Below, piece by piece: positions 6,916 to 16,800 of a stretch of 23,259 nucleotides of DNA. The stretch spans positions 1-23,259 of the forward strand of contig CAMOHL010000002.1 in NCBI GenBank assembly GCA_946615295.1. The letters run 5' to 3'. The stretch comes from an uncultured Clostridia bacterium. GTDB taxonomy: Bacteria; Bacillota; Clostridia; Christensenellales; UBA1242. The notes under the pieces were generated by a model. It had not been told where the DNA came from and did no database searches. It saw only the letters and a program-made list of their open reading frames with translations. Position 1 is the stretch's first letter. Every line of letters starts with the position of its first letter. Position numbers and translations under genes: made by a program.

Positions 6916-8976
6916 TCACATTTCTTTTTCATTGTTTCTTTCGTAGAGTATATATTGTTCATATTGTGCATCTCTAAATTCATTTGGAGCTTCAATAAAC
7001 TTTTCATCTTCTGCAAGTTCAAATTCATAGCACTGTCTCTTTAGTTTATTAAATCCCATTCCAACATTTATTTGTTTGATTGGTTTTGTTGGATTTTCTT
7101 TGTCGTATTCTTCGACAAATGCTTTTAATCCTCTCATAAAAGTATTAAAAATTTTATCTCTAATTTTTCCAGCTTTGCTTGTACCATCTCTTTTGTATTC
7201 GCCATTTCTTGCTGAATGGTCCAAGAGTTTTTCATCTTGTTTGTATTTTTTGTCAATGTCAAATTCATTCAAAACAACATAGCCAGATTTTCTATCAACA
7301 AACATAGATGCCTTTCCAATAATAAGTCCATTCTTGTCTTTTACAACCAAGTTTTGATAGTCATTTTTTATATAAGTATTTTCTGATATTTCGCAGCCAT
7401 AGAATTCTGAATCAATTGTGCAACAACAGTCGCAATAATGTCCAATAATCAAGTTTTCAGGCTTATCTTTATCCAATAATTCATAACTAAAGATTTCATC
7501 ATAAGCTGTTTTGAGCTCATCTTGAGAGTTGATGAGTTCTTGTTTTGTTTTTTCTATGATATTGCTAATATCTTCAACTAATGCTTTTTTTAAAATACTT
7601 TTTTGAGGTTTATGAGATTTTACTTTATCTTTTAGTTTTACGGCATAGTCAAATGTAGATTGTTTCATTCCTGCTTTAAAAAACAATGTCGCAATCTCCA
7701 TATTTTCTTCTGTTACACCTTTGTATGGATTGAGCTCTATATATTTTTGAATAGCTTTTTTCCATGATTTGCAACCAATTTTGAGATTTTTTATTGTATC
7801 AAAATCTCTCATTATATTTATAAACTTTTCTCCGTCAGATTTTATAAGTTCCAAAAGAGTTCTTGCATTAGAGTAGTTGTCTTCGCTAGCATAAAAGAAA
7901 TTTATAAAGTCATCACTTGCCTTGTCTTCTAGAGTAGAGTGTTTTATTAATTCATAAATTATATCTGCTGTAAGTATATCTTTCTTTAGCATATTGGCTA
8001 AGTTTGATGATGATTTTTGAGCAATTGCAATATTTGTTTCAGTTCCATAAATGTTTTTTAGTTTTTCTTTTGAAAAACAATTTGTCATATAAGCAAACAA
8101 GTAGATTGCATCAACATTCAGTGGTCTGTAGTTGTAAATGTCAACATTTTTGAATTCATTGGCGAATGACTTAAAACTGCTGTTATTCATAAAGTCATAA
8201 AACTTGTCGTTATTCAACAACAGTTTCAAAAATGTTACAGGTAAAACAATTTTTTTTGATCTTAATTCTTTTACAATACCTTCAAGTTGATAATTATTAA
8301 AGTCATGAAGATCATACTGAGTCATATTCAAAATTAGTGAATCTTTGAGTAGATCGTTATTTATAAAATAGCTAATGTGGACATTTTCATCGTTTTTTGT
8401 AATGTAAATGTTATATGATTTGTTAAAATTCAAAGCGCTTAGAAGTTTTAAATCAATATTTAATTTAAAAAATTTGCCGTCAAGGTCAAATGCATTTCTT
8501 GCAAGAGTCAAGTTTTTTGATTTTACAACACAATTACTTACATTGCTAAATGCAGATTTACCTATTATATTTACATTTTCAGGTATTTCCAAATTGTTTA
8601 TAGGTGAAAATAAAAATGCATAATCACCAATTTTTTTGAGTGATTTTGGAAGAACTACACTTTCAAGATTGTCGCAATTTTCAAAAGCTGATTCTCCAAT
8701 TTCGACCACACCTTCTGGTATAACAACATTATGTAGTGATTTACAATTTAGAAATAGATTTTTTGGGAGCTTCTTCAAGGTTGATGGAAAAACAACTGAT
8801 TCAATTTCATTGCAATTTGCAAAAGCTTCTTCGCAAATCTCAGTTACTCCTTCTGGAATGACTATTTCAATTTTTTGTTGTTTAAAAAATCTTCCTAAAA
8901 TTCCTTTTTTTTTGCTTAGATAGTTTTTAAAGTTAATATTTAATACTCCATTTAAAACAAATTTTCTTAAATCCAT
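6916..8976 (-). CDS. BspA-type leucine-rich-repeat protein with Cys-rich C-terminal domain
   Basis: This is a 686-residue protein with no signal peptide, so it is probably cytoplasmic. Residues 36-152 hold about five LRR_5 repeats of roughly 23 residues, of the type 'I-P-x-G-V-x-x-I-G-x-x-A-F-x-N-C-x-x-L-x-x-V'. Residues 160-500 form a mostly helical middle region I do not recognise. From about 508 a distinct domain starts with LIIGHYCDCCCTIDSEFYGC (Cys515, 517, 518, 519) and continues through KDKNGLIIGKASMFVDRKSG to a helix and KPIKQINVGMGFN. From memory this resembles a C-terminal, perhaps GNAT-like, domain with paired Cys found on some LRR and large-phage proteins; that is an inference. 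GGAGA precedes the ATG by about 5 nt. It is the first gene of a two-gene unit with an exact-consensus promoter. Most LRR_5 proteins are secreted adhesins, so a cytoplasmic one is unusual. Confidence 0.75.
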   Translation of the reverse strand: MDLRKFVLNGVLNINFKNYLSKKKGILGRFFKQQKIEIVIPEGVTEICEEAFANCNEIESVVFPSTLKKLPKNLFLNCKSLHNVVIPEGVVEIGESAFENCDNLESVVLPKSLKKIGDYAFLFSPINNLEIPENVNIIGKSAFSNVSNCVVKSKNLTLARNAFDLDGKFFKLNIDLKLLSALNFNKSYNIYITKNDENVHISYFINNDLLKDSLILNMTQYDLHDFNNYQLEGIVKELRSKKIVLPVTFLKLLLNNDKFYDFMNNSSFKSFANEFKNVDIYNYRPLNVDAIYLFAYMTNCFSKEKLKNIYGTETNIAIAQKSSSNLANMLKKDILTADIIYELIKHSTLEDKASDDFINFFYASEDNYSNARTLLELIKSDGEKFINIMRDFDTIKNLKIGCKSWKKAIQKYIELNPYKGVTEENMEIATLFFKAGMKQSTFDYAVKLKDKVKSHKPQKSILKKALVEDISNIIEKTKQELINSQDELKTAYDEIFSYELLDKDKPENLIIGHYCDCCCTIDSEFYGCEISENTYIKNDYQNLVVKDKNGLIIGKASMFVDRKSGYVVLNEFDIDKKYKQDEKLLDHSARNGEYKRDGTSKAGKIRDKIFNTFMRGLKAFVEEYDKENPTKPIKQINVGMGFNKLKRQCYEFELAEDEKFIEAPNEFRDAQYEQYILYERNNEKEM

Positions 8977-9026
8977 AATTTCTCCAATTACCTTATAATA
9001 TAAGTATAATAATTAATCTAATATAT

Positions 9027-9055
9027 ATTATATTATTAAACAATAAATTTGTCAA
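9027..9055 (-). promoter_or_regulatory. Exact-consensus sigma-A promoter of the LRR unit
   Basis: On the minus strand TTGACA (9055-9050), a 17-bp spacer and TATAAT (9032-9027) match the consensus with no mismatch. The predicted start near 9020 gives a leader of about 44 nt to the ATG at 8976. Confidence 0.85.
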
Positions 9056-9164
9056 TAATCAAATTTTAAAACACATGTAGAGGTAAGCCAAAAACATAAA
9101 GAAAAACAATAAAAACCAGTGCTGTATAAAATACTCATGAAATAAAATAATATGGTTAAATTAC

Positions 9165-9193
9165 TTTACATTATTGCAAAAAAGTTATATAAT
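9165..9193 (+). promoter_or_regulatory. Sigma-A type promoter of acpP
   Basis: TTTACA (9165-9170), a 17-bp spacer and TATAAT (9188-9193). The start near 9200 gives a leader of about 19 nt that contains the GGAGG SD. The 242-bp divergent region between the LRR gene and acpP holds this promoter and the LRR promoter; I see nothing else in it. Confidence 0.75.
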
Positions 9194-9218
9194 AAATTTG
9201 TTTTTATGGAGGACTTTT

Positions 9219-9455
9219 ATGAGTTTTGAGAAAGTTAGACAACTTGTTTGTGACCAACTAGGCAAATCAATTGATAAGGTTACCGCAGATTCAAAAATTG
9301 TTGATGATTTGGGTGCTGATAGCCTTGATGTTGTTGAAATGCTTATGGCACTTGAAGATGAATATGGAATTTCTCTTCCAGACGAAGTTGCTAGAAAACT
9401 ACAAACAGTAGGAGACATCGCAAATTACATTGATGAGCACTCATCAAAAAAATAA
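9219..9455 (+). CDS. acpP: Acyl carrier protein
   Basis: This is a 78-residue acidic protein that carries growing fatty-acyl chains on a phosphopantetheine arm during fatty-acid synthesis. The attachment site is the classic DLGADSLDVVEM with Ser35, and the whole length matches AcpP, with helix I (residues 3-15) and the final YIDEHSS helix. GGAGG (9208-9212) is 6 nt before the ATG; the frame runs 15 codons further upstream but without an SD. The gene is monocistronic here, with its own promoter and terminator, and is not beside fab or plsX genes as in many genomes. Since no fab gene is in view, a dedicated ACP for another pathway cannot be excluded, but the sequence looks like the standard one. 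Confidence 0.95.
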   Translation: MSFEKVRQLVCDQLGKSIDKVTADSKIVDDLGADSLDVVEMLMALEDEYGISLPDEVARKLQTVGDIANYIDEHSSKK

Positions 9456-9471
9456 TATTTTACAAAAAATT

Positions 9472-9497
9472 GAAGGGACGGGGGTCTCTTCTTTTTT
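9472..9497 (+). terminator. Rho-independent terminator after acpP
   Basis: GAAGGGAC (9472-9479) pairs with GTCTCTTC (9484-9491), with one G-T pair and an unusual GGGG loop, followed by TTTTTT. Confidence 0.85.
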
Positions 9498-9604
9498 ATT
9501 TTTTATAAAAATAATAGAAATTCGATTTGCTTTTATATTTGTATAATGAATATAGTTTTGATGAAATAAGTGTATAAAAAAATAATATTTTTTGTTACAT
9601 TTTG

Positions 9605-9633
9605 TCATTTTTTGTTCTTTTTATAAATACATT
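9605..9633 (+). promoter_or_regulatory. Sigma-E-like (mother-cell) promoter of spoIIID
   Basis: TCATTTT (9605-9611) differs by one base from KMATATT, and AATACATT (9626-9633) differs by one base from CATACANT, with a 14-bp spacer. spoIIID is under sigma E in B. subtilis (established). The predicted start, about 9640, falls on the SD. Confidence 0.5.
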
Positions 9634-9649
9634 AAATTGGAGTGTGTTT

Positions 9650-9913
9650 ATGAAAGATTTATTTGAAAGGACAAAAAATGTTGCAATATATTTAATAAGC
9701 AATCATTCAACAGTAAGAAAAACGGCAAAACATTTTGGTCTTGCAAAAAGCACGATTCACTATGATTTAACGGTTAGATTGCCAAAATATGATTATTCTT
9801 TGTATGAAGAAGTTAGACAAATTCTTAATATGAATTTCAACGAAAAATATATTCGAGGTGGTCTTGCAACAAAGCAAAAATATTCAAAAAACAAACAAAA
9901 AAAGTGCCATTAA
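9650..9913 (+). CDS. spoIIID: SpoIIID, mother-cell sporulation transcription factor
   Basis: This is an 87-residue DNA-binding protein. SpoIIID switches mother-cell transcription from the early sigma-E set to later genes (established). A helix-turn-helix occupies residues 21-42, with STVRKTAKHFGLAKSTIH, then LTVRLP and the C-terminal signature RGGLATKQKY (69-78) that is typical of SpoIIID; the basic tail also contacts DNA in the family. It is slightly shorter than B. subtilis SpoIIID (93 residues, from memory). The ATG at 9650 follows GGAGTG (9639-9644) by about 5 nt; the frame continues 16 codons upstream without an SD. In B. subtilis the gene lies before mreB-like genes, but here it stands alone between acpP and ttcA. 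The stop codon lies in the loop of a bidirectional terminator. The assignment is secure. Confidence 0.93.
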   Translation: MKDLFERTKNVAIYLISNHSTVRKTAKHFGLAKSTIHYDLTVRLPKYDYSLYEEVRQILNMNFNEKYIRGGLATKQKYSKNKQKKCH

Positions 9914-9928
9914 TTTGTGCACTTTTTT
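9898..9928. terminator. Bidirectional terminator between spoIIID and ttcA
   Basis: AAAAAAGTGC (9898-9907) and GCACTTTTTT (9919-9928) form a symmetric stem with an 11-nt loop that includes the spoIIID stop codon. It has a T-run in both directions. A second small hairpin (ATTGATA 9929-9935, TATCAAT 9941-9947) lies between it and the end of ttcA. Confidence 0.8.
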
Positions 9929-9948
9929 ATTGATATTTTGTATCAATT

Positions 9949-10683
9949 TTAATCAATCAAGTATTTGTCTAACTTGTCAAACAATGAATTTCTTTCGGGG
10001 TGTAATAACGCACTCAAGATGTTCTTTTCAACACCAGGGTGCTTTTTAGCGATACTTTGTATCAATTCTTTTATGTATTCTCTTTCTGTTTTTTTGTCAG
10101 CAGGGCATTTGTTTTTTAGAATAGGCATATCTTTACTGACCGCGATAATTTCTTTTTCAAAAATCAAAATCATTGGTCTAATAACAACCAAGTTGCTGTT
10201 TGTGAGTTGTGTTTTTGGCAAGAAAGTGTTCAACCTGCTTTCGTGAAATAAGGACATAAACAATGTCTCAATAAGGTCATCAGCATGATGACCAAGAGCG
10301 ACTTTGTTGCAACCAAGCTTTTTTGCTTCGTTATTCAAAAAACCTCTTCGCAAATTGGCACATAAACTGCATGGATTTTCTTCTTTTCTAATATCAAAAA
10401 CAACTCTATTTATGTTTGATGGAACCACAACAAACTCAACACCCAAATTGTCGCAATAGCTTTTTATTTTTGAATAGTCAGTTTTGCCGCTAAATAGGTC
10501 TATGCTTATTGCAACGATATCAAACTTTTTTGGATAAAATTTTTTTAGTGATGCAAAACATGTCAGCAGTGTCAAACTGTCTTTTCCCCCAGAGATGCCA
10601 ATTGCAATTTTATCTCCATCTTCAATCAAATCATATACTTCACAGGCCTTTCTAAACTTGCCTAAAACTTGTTTTAATTTCAT
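9949..10683 (-). CDS. ttcA: TtcA-type tRNA 2-thiocytidine synthetase
   Basis: This is a 244-residue ATP-dependent tRNA thiolase of the PP-loop family; TtcA makes 2-thiocytidine at position 32 of some tRNAs (established in Enterobacteria). The PP-loop SGGKDS is at residues 31-36 and GHHADD at 131-136. Three cysteines that would hold the [4Fe-4S] cluster are present: Cys105 and Cys108 in PCSLCANLRRG, and Cys193 in KCPAD. It is shorter than E. coli TtcA (311 residues, from memory), as usual for Firmicute members. The ATG at 10683 fits where family members begin. No SD precedes it, and the promoter at 10691-10719 would start transcription at about the ATG, so the mRNA is probably leaderless. The in-frame TTG at 10719 lies in the -35 box and is rejected. 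Substrate tRNA and position are inferred; the TtuA/TtcA split cannot be fully settled by eye. Confidence 0.88.
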   Translation of the reverse strand: MKLKQVLGKFRKACEVYDLIEDGDKIAIGISGGKDSLTLLTCFASLKKFYPKKFDIVAISIDLFSGKTDYSKIKSYCDNLGVEFVVVPSNINRVVFDIRKEENPCSLCANLRRGFLNNEAKKLGCNKVALGHHADDLIETLFMSLFHESRLNTFLPKTQLTNSNLVVIRPMILIFEKEIIAVSKDMPILKNKCPADKKTEREYIKELIQSIAKKHPGVEKNILSALLHPERNSLFDKLDKYLID

Positions 10684-10690
10684 AAAAGTA

Positions 10691-10719
10691 ATTATAACAT
10701 TTTTGTCTTGCAAATTCAA
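10691..10719 (-). promoter_or_regulatory. Sigma-A type promoter of ttcA
   Basis: On the minus strand TTGAAT (10719-10714), a 17-bp spacer and an exact TATAAT (10696-10691). Transcription would start near 10684, one base before the ATG. Confidence 0.7.
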
Positions 10720-10784
10720 CTAATTTGCATATTTTTTTTGCTTATGAAAATGCTAAATTATATTATAATTATTTTATTATTTAT

Positions 10785-10813
10785 TTGACACATTACGACG
10801 AATATTTTATAAT
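10785..10813 (+). promoter_or_regulatory. Exact-consensus sigma-A promoter of the giant lipoprotein gene
   Basis: TTGACA (10785-10790), a 17-bp spacer and TATAAT (10808-10813) match the consensus exactly. The start near 10820 gives a leader of about 49 nt with SD GAGG (10860-10863), 5 nt before the ATG. Confidence 0.85.
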
Positions 10814-10868
10814 TATTTTACAGGTTTATATATTATATATATAAAATTTGGTTGAATACGAGGTTTTT

Positions 10869-13800
10869 ATGAAGGGTTACAAAAAGATTTTAACTTTTAT
10901 TATGTTTGTTATGGTTGCTTTTAGTGGCTATCTTTTTGGATGCAAAAGCAAATATGACAATGTAAAACTGACTTCAGACAAAGAAGAAGCAGGTTTAACA
11001 TTATACTTGAATGATGGATTAAATCAAAGCAAAGCAAATAGCGGAGAAATTGTTTTTAGTGTTTCTGGACTAGAGAATGGTGCAAGCAATATAAAACTCA
11101 GCTTTGAGGATGCAAGTGGTGGTAATATAAATGAGACAAACACACCAAGCACTCAATATCCTGTTAGCTCAATTGTAAAAGTTGAAGAGGTTGTGATTCA
11201 AGGTAACACAGCAACAGTAAAAGTGAAGGCGACAAATGGTGGCTCAACAAAACTTTATGCAATGACCGAAGAGGGTAACAAATCTACATATGTGCAAATA
11301 AATTGTGTAAAAGAAGTAACATCAATGAATTTTGCTTCAACATATTTGCCTGCAATGTTTAATCAAGAAAACAGTAAATTTGTTATTGATTCAACCAAAC
11401 TTATTTTTGACCCTATTGACACCACAGAAAATCAAGTGAAATATTATCTTCAAGATAATGTTGATGGTGTTGAAGTAACTGAATCTGGAATTATAACCTT
11501 GTCAAAAGCATTGACAAGTGATTTTTATGTCAAGGCAGTTAATGTTGACAATCAAACTGTGATTGCAAACTTGCCTATACATTTGATAACACCACTAGAA
11601 TTGGGAGATGATGATGGAATTCAATTTTATGGTGATGATTTGTTGTTCGAAGATGACAAGTTGACATTGACAACAAAGGGTGTTTATAGTTCAGCAATAA
11701 TGACTTTGAATGTAAACACAACTGAAGTTTTGTCAGTTTCTTACAAATTGAATAATGTTAGCGATACAATTACAGGTAATGCTGATTGTGTAATAGTTGA
11801 ACAAAACAATCTTGAATTTTCAATGAACTCAAGCCATATTGGCTCTTGTGAAATGGAAATAACAATTGGTTTTGCAAATTATAGTCAAGCGCCAACAATC
11901 ACAAAAAAAGTTTTGATTGAAGTTATAGAATTGCCTTCTATTATCGAAGTAAATGGAAATAAGGGCGAATTTGAATCTCAACAAATAATTTACAACTACT
12001 ACAACAACACTCTTGGAAAGGAATTTGTTGTAAATATTGGCGAAACTTATGCAACAGACAAAAGATTTGTTCTTGCAACCAACAAACAAGACAAAGTAAA
12101 GATTGTTAGGGGAGATGGCAGAGAAATTCAAACATGCTTGCTTGAAGATGGCATGATTTTGGGAGAATATGAAGTATTAGAAAATGGTCAAATATTCTAT
12201 ATTTCAGGAATTGGCGAAAATGAAACAGTTGATTTGTTTGTTATTGCAAATGGAACTATTGGAAAAAATGGATTGCTCTACAAAACAATCCCTCTCAAAA
12301 CATCAATTGCTTCAACAACAGTCAAAGCAAACAGCTTTAAATTAGACGAAAAAGACAGCAATATTTGTTATTTGGAACTTGGCAATACTTTTGATATCGA
12401 TTATCAAATTGACAATGGCACAAGTGCCTATGGTATAAAATTGCTAAATCCAGACAACAGTCAAATTGAAGATATTATTGATTGTGAAATCATAGAAAAC
12501 AGCAACAAGCCAATTGTTAGGGTTACTGCAAAATCACTTGGAACAATTCCTTGCAAGTTGATTCTTGAAAATATGGTTGAAAGTCAAGTGTTTATGATTT
12601 CAACTTTCAGTCCTATTGAATATGTTGATGACACATTTGAAATGGGTGGAGTGTTCTTTAAGGTGGACAGTCCAACAATCAACAGAAATATTGCAAATGT
12701 TTACTATGAAAAAGAAGATGGAGTAAACAACACATTGAAAGATTTTGCTCTTGCTTTGGGTGTTAACATTCAACTAGATATGTCAACAAACCCAACCAAT
12801 GCAACAATTTATGAGCAAAAAATGACACCTGTATTCTTGGATATTGACAAAAAAGAAGTTGAATCTTTTGTTCAAGATGGTGAAACATTCTTGGCAAAAA
12901 ACTTTTTGGCAGTCAATGATATGGGAAACATTCTTGCAAAAAAGATGTTTTCTAATGAAGATTATGATTTGGCAATAAAAATTGAAATCAAATCTCTATT
13001 TACTGACGAAAGTGGCAATGTAAAAATTGCAACTGCAACAAGATACATAACAATTGACACATATACTCAAATCACTGATGTTAAAATTAACAAGACAACT
13101 TCAAGATTATATTGGAGAGATATGTTGAACCCTGTTCAATCACAGGATACAAGTAGAGCAAACTATCAAGATATGCTTGACTTGACAATATATCCAAATT
13201 CAATAAAAAAATCTAGTTTAAGCATCGAATGGAATGCACCAACAGCTTTGAATTTGAACACAGACGATTTGTCTGCAACAATCACAGCATACAATGCACC
13301 AAATGCTGAAAAGTATAATATTTATGAGGTTACAGCAACAATTAAATACTATTCAACAACTCTTTTGAGAAGGTGTGTTTTCACGGTAGTTAATCCAACA
13401 AGAGCAACAAATTTTGTTGCAAATGTTGATGATATTGAAAACAAAGTTGCTTACTTTGAAAATGTTGGAGGACAAGACAATGTTGTTTATACTCCAAACA
13501 GCATAAAGATTAACACAGAAGTTTATTCAGCTAGTGGCAATCAAGATGTTGATTTTGATAGATTATATTTTGTTAGTGCAAACGAACAAATCGCAACAGT
13601 TGATGAAAATGGAAATATATATCCACAATCAGCAGGAAGAACAACTATAACAATTTATTGTGAAGATATGCAACCAAGTTTGAATCAATATGGACTATAT
13701 AAAGAAATTGAAGTTATTGTTGCAGATGGACTAACAGATAGTTCAGCAATAAGAATTAGAACAGAAAAAGATTTGAATAAGATTGTTGAAAAACCAAATC

Positions 13801-16800
13801 TTCACTACTATTTGTCAAATGATATAACAACACAAAAACAATTGCACATTGATACTTTTAGTGGAGTTATTGATGGCAACAATCATACAATTCAGGGTGT
13901 AGCCCTAAATAGTGAAAACTCTAACATATTTGATAATATAACAGAAAGTGCAACAATAAAAAATTTGAATATTTATGAAAGTTGCAACACAACAGTCAAT
14001 TCAAACATTGACATTGCAGGACTTGCAAACAAAAATTATGGAACAATTGAAAATGTGAATATATACTTTATAGATGCACACATTGACTTGACAGATAATA
14101 TTGATTTTGGTTTTGCAGGACTTATAAATGAAAATTATGGAACAATAACAAGTTCAACCGTTTCAGGAGAATTTAGATTTGTAGCAAATTCAAATATTGT
14201 TTTGAATTCTTTGAATATTTCTGGAATTGTTGGATCAAACAACTCAAACAGCTTTGTTGGTGCAAACAACAACTACCAATATCAATCACAAAATTTGATG
14301 CAAACATTCGATTTTGACGGAAAGATTATTGTTGATGAAAATATATCAGCAACAACTTCTTGTATTGGTGGAATTGTTGGCGAAAACAATGCAACAATTG
14401 GCTATAACAACAGCCAAAATAGACAGGGCAAGGGCTTTGCTTCAAATGTTGATATTATGGCAAAAGGCATCAACAATGTTGGTGGTATTGCTGGTGTTAA
14501 TAACGGAGAAATCAACAACTCTTATGTTCAAGCAAACATAACAGCAAACAATAATGTTGGCGGAGTTGTTGGAACAAACAAAGGAATTATTACAAATTCT
14601 ATCGTAGAATTAAATCAAGACATAACATCAGCAGAGTTTGACAAAATTGTAGCAAACAACAATGTTGGTGGAATTGTGGGATATTCAACAGAGTATCAAG
14701 TTGAAACTGATGAAAATGTTGAAACAAAAAATTCAACAATATCTTACTCATATATAGTTGGACTAAAACAAGAAAATCAAATTGTGGCAAACAACAATAT
14801 TGGTGGAATTGTTGGTTTTGCAACAGGAACAAAAATAGAAAAATCGTATTCAAACATTGTTTTGTATTCAACAGATTCAAATATCGGTGGAATTGTTGGA
14901 ACAGGTTCAAATGTTGAAATTGAAAATGTATATTCACTTTCAAGTTCAACAAATCAACAATTTGTTTCTGCAATTGGAAATGTTGAAACAAATTCAACAA
15001 TAAAAAATTTCTATGCAAATAGCAATATTGATTTTGTAAAAGAACAAGATGCACCAAAAGTTGAATTGACAAATTCATACAATGCAGAAAGTGATCTAAC
15101 AAATATTGATACATTTGAAAACTGGCTTATAACAAACAACGGAACAACTTTGATTGTTGATGACAAAATTGTTGTGGCTGATTGGTTTATTGGTTCAACC
15201 GAAAACAATGGCTATCCAACACTTGTGTATGACAACTATTTGATGCGAAGATTGCAACCTACAACAATAAATGTTAGCTTTAAAAATTCAGCAACTTCAA
15301 ACAATCCACTTGTTCAACAAGTTGAAGGATTGATTGTTTTGGATATCAATAATTCATACAATCTTTCAAGTTTATTTAATATAGCAACTGATGTTGTTTC
15401 AAGAGCTTCAATATATGTTTATGCAAACAATAACGATGTTCTAAACACAGGAAATGTTTCAAATATCTTGACAAAGCGAGCAAATATATATTCTTCAACC
15501 GAAAGAATGGTTACGCTCACATTTATTCTTGGCAATGACAGAAATGTTCAAAAACAAGTTCAAATTGCATTTATAAATAGAGCAAAATCAATTATGTTTG
15601 ATACAAATGATGTAAAAATTCAAATTGGCGAAAATATTGCAATAAACACAAACATAAATTTTGATGAAGAAAGTCAAAGCTATCAAGTTTTGGGTAATTC
15701 TAACACATATAAATTAGGATTTAACAAAAACGATAATCAAATTTTGACTTTTGAAAACATAGAAAAAGAAATATCAACCAGCGACTATATCACATTCAAT
15801 AGTCAAGACAACAATGCAGATTATGTTGAATTGTTGAGTGGAAATATGATTTTGAATGGTGAAGTGGTAGGAAAGACAACTTTACCTATTGATGTTTACT
15901 ATGTTTTGAATTGGACAGATTTGAATGGCAACATTAATACAAAATATATAAAGTTGAACATTGTTCGAGAATTGTCAATTAAAGTTTACAGTGGAGCGAA
16001 AGCAATAAATTCAAGCATTGAAAATATTGATATGACACTTCTTGATGATGTAACATTTGAAATTGCAATTGACACTGACAAATCAAACGACAAAATTGTT
16101 ATCAATTCAAACAGTGAAGATATAGCATTCGAATTGGAAAACGCAAGCAATTTTGTAAAACTCGCAGATGACTCACAACAAGGAAATGAAAATTCAAAAC
16201 TTATATTCACTGTTGTTAGAGCAAATTATGATAAAATAACAGAAAAACTTGTTGCAAAATTCAATATAAGGTTTAATGAAAAATATGTTGATATCAACGA
16301 TAGACAATTTGTATTTAACACAGAATTTAATGCAAAACTCAATTTTATTGCTGAAAGTAATGAAAAGTTGAGTAGAGATATAAAGATATCAGCAAAGCCA
16401 CAAAGTTTGCTAAAAATAGATTTGACAAACTATCCTGCGGGCAGAAAAAACAGTAACAGATTTACTTTGGAATATGATACTCCAAAACACACATTAACTC
16501 CAGGTCAAGTTGGACTTTTGGTTGTTGATATATATCCAGAATTTGCATATTTTGATGAAATTCAAGCACAAAGTTCAATGAATAGCGATGGTAACTATAT
16601 TAGTTTGATTCAACTTGCAAAGGTGAATAGTAATGAATTTGTTGAATTGAAACCAAACACAAACACAATAGAAAATGGAATAATACTTTTGCCATATTCA
16701 AATTTTGATTCAACCAAAGCAGATGGATCTCAATTTGATTTTGATGGCAGATTCTATATCAACACTTTGATTGGTTCAAATGTTGAATTCAATCAAAACT

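Noticed and set aside
6733..8923. Several plus-strand ORFs opposite the LRR unit
   Set aside because: They are antisense shadows without SD sites and without recognisable products; the minus frame has the repeats and the promoter.
6646..10719. The LRR unit as part of a mobile element
   Set aside because: No integrase, transposase, flanking repeats or tRNA are present; base composition looks like that of its neighbours.
14460..14900. Repeated GTTGGTGGAATTGTTGG-like sequence suggesting a CRISPR or VNTR array
   Set aside because: Spacing is irregular, copies are imperfect, and every copy encodes a GGIVG turn of the beta-helix in frame.
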